This document shows positions 13,185-16,878 of a stretch of DNA of 16,878 nt, in pieces. This DNA is from an uncultured Solirubrobacter sp. Its GTDB lineage: Bacteria > Actinomycetota > Thermoleophilia > Solirubrobacterales > Solirubrobacteraceae. Positions within the stretch are counted from its first letter, which is position 1; each line of letters begins with the position of its first letter. Both the position numbers and the translations under genes were made by a program. The notes below the pieces were generated by a model, which worked only from the letters and a program-made list of their open reading frames with translations, was not told the origin of the DNA and did no database searches. Location: assembly GCA_937871635.1 (NCBI GenBank), contig CALMNS010000748.1, forward strand, positions 1 to 16,878, given 5' to 3'.

Positions 13185-14876
13185 TCAGTATGTCCTCTCC
13201 TGCGGCTCCCACTGGGTCATCGTGACCTCGGAGTAGGAGATCTTGGGCTCGTCCCCGCCGTTGGCGGAGACGTTGATGTGCTTGAGCCACTCGGCGTCGT
13301 TGCGCTTCGGGAAGTCCAGGCGGAACTGGGCTCCGCGCGACTCCTTGCGCTCGAGCGCGCCCATGACGATCGCCTCGGCGCAGTCGAGCATATAGCCGAG
13401 CTCGATCACGCCCAGGACGTCCTGGTTGAAGACGGTGCCCTGGTCGTCGATGTAGGCGGACTTCGCCTCGTCCTTGAGGCGGTGGACGATCGCGTGGGCC
13501 TCGGTCAGCCCGTCCTGGTCGCGGAAGACGGCGACCTTCTCGTTCATCATCGTCCCGAGCTCGTCCTTGATCTCCGAGACGCGGCGCCCGACCCCGCGCT
13601 CGCGCCGGACGATGGCGTCGATCATCGCCTGCTCGTCGGCGAGCGACTTCTCGCTCGGGACCGGCATGGACATGCCCTTGGCCCGGTCGGCGGCGTGCTC
13701 GCCCGCCCGGCGGCCGAAGATCAGCGTGTCGAGCAGCGAGTTCGCCCCCAGGCGGTTGCCGCCGTGGACCGAGACGCAGGCGACCTCGCCGGCCGCGTAG
13801 AGCCCCGGGATCGACGTCTCGCCCCACACGTCGGTCTTGACGCCGCCCATGATGTAGTGGCAGCCCGGCTTGATGTGGATCGGCTCGCGGGTGATGTCGA
13901 CGCCCGCGAAGTCGCGGCCGATGTTGACGATCTCGCGCAGCGCCTCGAGCGTACGCTTGCGCGGCACCTTGGTGATGTCGAGCGCGACGGTCCCGTCCGG
14001 GAAGCCGCGGCCCTCGTTGATCTCGGTCTGCTCTGAGCGCGACACCACGTCGCGGGAGGCCAGCTCGAGCTTGTTGGGCGCGTACTTCTCCATGAAGCGC
14101 TCGCCCTGCGCGTTGTAGAGGTGCGCGCCCTCGCCGCGGGCACCTTCCGTGATGAGGATCCCGTTGCCCGCCAGCGTGGTCGGGTGGTACTGGATCATCT
14201 CCATGTCCATCAGCGGGGCGCCGATCCGGTAGGCCTGGGCGATGCCGTCGCCTGTGCAGATCATGGCGTTCGTGGTGGGTTTGAACGCCTGGCCCGCGCC
14301 GCCGCTGGCCAGGATCACGGACTTCGCCGCGAAGAGCTCCATCGAGCCGTCGCGGATGTTGCGGGCGATCACGCCGCACGCCTCGCCGGCGTCGTCCTGG
14401 ACCACGGAGGTCACGAACCACTCCTCGTAGCGGTCCACCGTCAGGTAGTTCTTCATCAGCTGCTCGTAGAGGACGTGCAGCAGCGCCTGGCCGGTGATGT
14501 CAGCGACGTAGTAGGTGCGCGCCGCCGAGGCGCCGCCGAACGCCCGGGTGCCGAGCTTGCCCTCGTCGTTGCGGTGGAAGGTGACGCCCTGGTGCTCGAG
14601 CCAGAGGACCTCGCCGGGGGCCTCGCGGCACATGATCTCGATGGCATCCTGGTCGCCCAGGTAGTCCGAGCCCTTCACGGTGTCGAACGCGTGCGACTCC
14701 CACGAGTCGTCGACGTTGAGCGCTGCGTTGATCCCGCCGGCCGCCGCGTTGGAGTGCGAGCGGACGGGATGGACCTTCGACATGATCGCCACGGACGCGC
14801 CGGCGCCCGCCGCAGCCAGGGCGGCGCGCTGGCCGGCCAGGCCGGCGCCGATGATGAGCACGTCATGAGCAGGCAT
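13185..14876 (-). CDS. sdhA: Succinate dehydrogenase/fumarate reductase flavoprotein subunit
   Basis: This is the catalytic FAD subunit, oxidising succinate to fumarate in the citric acid cycle and feeding the quinone pool. At 563 residues it is typical. The N-terminal Rossmann motif is GAGLAG (10-15), and H41 in RSHSNAAAGGI is at the position of the His that binds FAD covalently in the family. Substrate and catalytic segments are YHPTTL, ITEGARGEGAHL, CHYIMGGVKTD and GLYAAGEVACVSVHGGNRLGANSLLDTLIFGRRAG. The C-terminal helical domain ends with EWLKHINVSANGGDEPKISYSEVTMTQWEP. The ATG at 14876 gives MPAHDVLIIGAG, a normal start, with TAGACT 7 nt upstream. It is first in the sdhA-sdhB-sdhE operon; no sdhC/D anchor gene is seen. 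Confidence 0.96.
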   Translation of the reverse strand: MPAHDVLIIGAGLAGQRAALAAAGAGASVAIMSKVHPVRSHSNAAAGGINAALNVDDSWESHAFDTVKGSDYLGDQDAIEIMCREAPGEVLWLEHQGVTFHRNDEGKLGTRAFGGASAARTYYVADITGQALLHVLYEQLMKNYLTVDRYEEWFVTSVVQDDAGEACGVIARNIRDGSMELFAAKSVILASGGAGQAFKPTTNAMICTGDGIAQAYRIGAPLMDMEMIQYHPTTLAGNGILITEGARGEGAHLYNAQGERFMEKYAPNKLELASRDVVSRSEQTEINEGRGFPDGTVALDITKVPRKRTLEALREIVNIGRDFAGVDITREPIHIKPGCHYIMGGVKTDVWGETSIPGLYAAGEVACVSVHGGNRLGANSLLDTLIFGRRAGEHAADRAKGMSMPVPSEKSLADEQAMIDAIVRRERGVGRRVSEIKDELGTMMNEKVAVFRDQDGLTEAHAIVHRLKDEAKSAYIDDQGTVFNQDVLGVIELGYMLDCAEAIVMGALERKESRGAQFRLDFPKRNDAEWLKHINVSANGGDEPKISYSEVTMTQWEPQERTY

Positions 14877-14883
14877 GGGCGCG

Positions 14884-14889
14884 AGTCTA
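14884..14889 (-). promoter_or_regulatory. Candidate -10 element (TAGACT) of the sdhABE operon
   Basis: On the minus strand TAGACT lies 7 nt before the sdhA ATG, with no ribosome binding site between, suggesting a leaderless transcript. The hexamer is identical to that before lysC. No convincing -35 is seen at 16-18 nt. The remainder of the 104-bp gap up to 14980 shows no other feature I can support. Confidence 0.45.
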
Positions 14890-14980
14890 TCTCCCGGTCG
14901 GTTACCTGACGGATACGGGGCGCGCCCGGATCCGGCCGGAAAACGCCGGGGTACCGGGCGCGTCCGCGCCCTGGTGTCGG

Positions 14981-16878
14981 CTAGGCGGGGACCGCCCGGC
15001 GCGGCTCCGCGACCCCCTCGTCCGCGGCGTCGGTGACGTCGCGGGCGACCATGATCCCGCCGCCCGGCGTCCCGTCGCCCTCCTGCAGGGGGCCGACGTC
15101 GAGGACGAGGCGCCGGTTGGCGCGCACGGTGAGCCACTCCAGGCGGTGGCGCTCGCCGCGCAGCGCCCCGGCCCAGACCCGGTCGAGCGCCTCGGCCCGG
15201 TCCGGGGGGAGGACCTCGGCCAGCTGGCGGCCCAGGAACTCGCTCGCCCGCCATCCGAGCCGCTCGAGGCCGAGCCCGTCGGCCGAGGTCACGCAGCGCT
15301 CGGCGTCGAAGGTCATGACGATGACGCCGGGAAGCCGGCTCCACGCCTCGCGGAACACCCGGTCGGGCACGGTGGTGGCCACGAAGGCGGGGCCGGGGCG
15401 GTGGACCGGCGCGAGGTGCGGGGCGATGGCGGCCGCGTCCACCGGAGGGGAGTAGAGGTAGCCCTGCCCGAGGTCGCAGCCCATCCCCAGCAGCTGCGCG
15501 TGCTGGGCCTCGGTCTCGATCCCCTCGGCGATGACCCGGAGGTCGAGCCCGTGGCCGAGGGAGAGGATCCCGCGCGCGAGGGCGAGGTCGCGCGGGCTCT
15601 CGTCCATCCCGGCCACGAACGGGCGCGCGATCTTGAGCTCGTCGACCGGCAGCTCCCGGAGGTAGGCGAGGGAGGAGTGCCCCGTGCCGAAGTCGTCGAC
15701 GGCGAGGCGGACGCCGAGCTCGCGCAGCTCCCCGAGGCGGGCGACGGCGGCGACCGGGTCGGCCATCACCGCGCTCTCGGTGATCTCGAGCATCAGCGCC
15801 GTGGCCGGGAGGCCGCTCGCCTCGAGCGCCGCGCGCACCTGGTCGACGAGCTCGGGCTCGAGGAGCTGGCGGGTCGAGAGGTTGACGCTCATGAGCCGCC
15901 CGGGCGCGGGGTGCTCGGCCTGCCACGCGGCGGCCTGGCGGCACGCCTCGCCGAGGACCCACTCGCCGATGTCGACGATGAGGCCCGTCTGCTCGGCCAG
16001 CGGGATGAACTCCTCGGGAGGGACCAACCCGCGCCGGGGATGCTGCCAGCGCACCAGGACCTCGGTCCCCCGCAGGGTGCGGGTGCGCAGGTCGACGATG
16101 GGCTGGTAGACGACCCGCAGCTGCCCCAGGTCGAGCGCCTGGCGCAGGTCGGCGATCCCCGCGAGCCGGTCGGCGGCGGCCGCCTGCATGGCCGGCTCGA
16201 AGGTGGCGTGCCCGTGGCGACCGGCACGCTTGGCGTCGTACATCGCCGCGTCGGCGTCGCGCAGGAGGGCCGCGGTGCGTGCCGCGCCCGTGGCGATGCC
16301 CAGGCTGCCGGCGGGCACGACTTCCACGCCGGCGATCGTCATGGGCGCGGCGAGCGCCGCGAGGATCCGGTCGGCGACGGCCACTGCGGCGCCGTCTCCC
16401 GTTCCCGCGTCGGACAGGAGGATCGCGAACTCGTCACCGCCCAGCCGGGCCACCGCGCCCGCCGCCCCGACCGTCGCCGACAGCCGGCGAGCCACCTCGA
16501 CGAGCAGGAGGTCCCCGGCGGTGTGCCCGAGGGCGTCGTTGACCGACTTGAAGTCGTCGAGGTCGAGGAAGAGCACCGCGACCTCCCCGCCGGCCGCGGC
16601 GGCGGCCTCGACTCGCTCGAGGAAGGCCGTGCGGTTCGGCAGGCCCGTGAGGGCGTCCGCGTAGGCCAGGCGTCTGAGGTCGGCCTGCTGGCCCTGCAGC
16701 GTGTCGGCCATCTCGTTGAAGGTCGCCCCCATCCGCTCGAGCTCGACCGCCCCCTCGATCGCCACCCGCTCGCCGTGGTGCCCGCCGCGCAGCCGGTCGG
16801 CCGCCGCGCCGAGGCGGGCCAGGGGACGGGCGGTCTGGCGCGCGAGGCGGCGCATGATCCAGGCGGCGAGCACCACCT
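14981..16878 (-). CDS. HAMP-GGDEF-EAL-PAS cyclic-di-GMP signalling protein (5' end outside window)
   Basis: A partial gene of 631+ residues, cut at the window edge within or just after a transmembrane helix (VLAAWIMRRLA); numbering here is from the first complete codon. A HAMP linker (about 14-60) is followed by a GGDEF diguanylate cyclase domain with DALTGLPNR (74-82), LDLDDFKSVND and an intact GGDEF (146-150) but no RxxD inhibitory site before it. The EAL phosphodiesterase domain (about 235-490) has EVL in place of EAL (E272), N332, E364, D394-D395, K415 and E451, but KIA replaces KID (A417). A PAS-like domain (about 505-615, with GLERLGWRASEFLGRQLAEVLPP) sits at the C-terminus, opposite to the usual N-terminal place. 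Net activity cannot be predicted. The missing 5' part probably encodes an extracellular sensor and the first membrane helix. Confidence 0.9.
   Translation of the reverse strand, partial: VVLAAWIMRRLARQTARPLARLGAAADRLRGGHHGERVAIEGAVELERMGATFNEMADTLQGQQADLRRLAYADALTGLPNRTAFLERVEAAAAAGGEVAVLFLDLDDFKSVNDALGHTAGDLLLVEVARRLSATVGAAGAVARLGGDEFAILLSDAGTGDGAAVAVADRILAALAAPMTIAGVEVVPAGSLGIATGAARTAALLRDADAAMYDAKRAGRHGHATFEPAMQAAAADRLAGIADLRQALDLGQLRVVYQPIVDLRTRTLRGTEVLVRWQHPRRGLVPPEEFIPLAEQTGLIVDIGEWVLGEACRQAAAWQAEHPAPGRLMSVNLSTRQLLEPELVDQVRAALEASGLPATALMLEITESAVMADPVAAVARLGELRELGVRLAVDDFGTGHSSLAYLRELPVDELKIARPFVAGMDESPRDLALARGILSLGHGLDLRVIAEGIETEAQHAQLLGMGCDLGQGYLYSPPVDAAAIAPHLAPVHRPGPAFVATTVPDRVFREAWSRLPGVIVMTFDAERCVTSADGLGLERLGWRASEFLGRQLAEVLPPDRAEALDRVWAGALRGERHRLEWLTVRANRRLVLDVGPLQEGDGTPGGGIMVARDVTDAADEGVAEPRRAVPA

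Noticed and set aside
12096..14036. A 646-codon open frame on the plus strand opposite sdhB and sdhA
   Set aside because: It is Val/Asp/Leu-rich in the pattern produced by reading the complement of high-GC genes. It has no motifs and lies antisense to clear sdh genes.
14880..14905. GTAACC upstream of sdhA as another ECF-type promoter
   Set aside because: The downstream box is missing at 16-18 nt spacing; TAGACT 7 nt before the ATG explains the start better.

Overview
This high-GC window (roughly 70% or more by eye) reads as chromosomal DNA of an actinomycete-type bacterium. My best guess is a member of the Thermoleophilia/Solirubrobacterales. That rests on very GC-rich codon use, abundant GTG/TTG starts, tight 4-bp gene overlaps, the actinobacterial-type ISL3 transposase, and a succinate dehydrogenase with an HdrB-like third subunit. 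I cannot confirm the taxon without a search. No tRNA, rRNA or CRISPR array was seen, and no stretch longer than about 105 bp lacks a gene.

Layout. (1) Positions 1-1941, plus strand: part of an ISL3 transposase fused in frame to the C-terminal part of DNA polymerase III tau (dnaX), followed by the YbaB/EbfC nucleoid protein and recR. The ybaB-recR end is the usual housekeeping arrangement; the dnaX head has been replaced by transposase sequence with the break at a GGATCC site. (2) 1956-3727, minus: a NarL-type response regulator and its HisKA_3 kinase. (3) 3828-5042, plus: a secreted beta-lactamase/DD-peptidase-fold serine hydrolase, divergent from the kinase. (4) 5066-6202, minus: a PQQ-type sugar dehydrogenase-like lipoprotein. 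(5) 6265-8549, plus: lysC-asd, the first and second steps of the aspartate family pathway, overlapping by ATGA. (6) 8592-9374, plus: a SigB/SigF-like sigma factor. (7) 9435-11058, minus: an ECF sigma factor, a 77-residue unknown protein and an MscS-family channel, all overlapping by 4 bp. (8) 11101-14876, minus: sdhA-sdhB-sdhE, a class-E-like succinate dehydrogenase with no membrane anchor genes in the window. (9) 14981 to the window end, minus: a HAMP-GGDEF-EAL-PAS cyclic-di-GMP protein, cut by the window edge.

The most interesting signal is regulatory. The two sigma factor genes, 2.5 kb apart and converging, are each preceded by the same bipartite element, GCGTAACC-N17-GTCNTAG, lying 5-6 nt before the start codon. 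This looks like an ECF-type promoter and suggests that one ECF sigma factor, probably the one encoded here, drives both genes. The result would be a small sigma cascade linked through the ECF operon to a mechanosensitive channel. Several other genes (kinase, sdhA, lysC, sugar dehydrogenase) have a TANNNT -10-like hexamer 7-9 nt before the chosen start, which implies leaderless or nearly leaderless transcripts.

Other points of note are the four-cysteine third cluster motif in SdhB with a twin CCG-domain SdhE, a likely internal translation start in lysC, and a possible rearrangement or assembly chimera at the left end.
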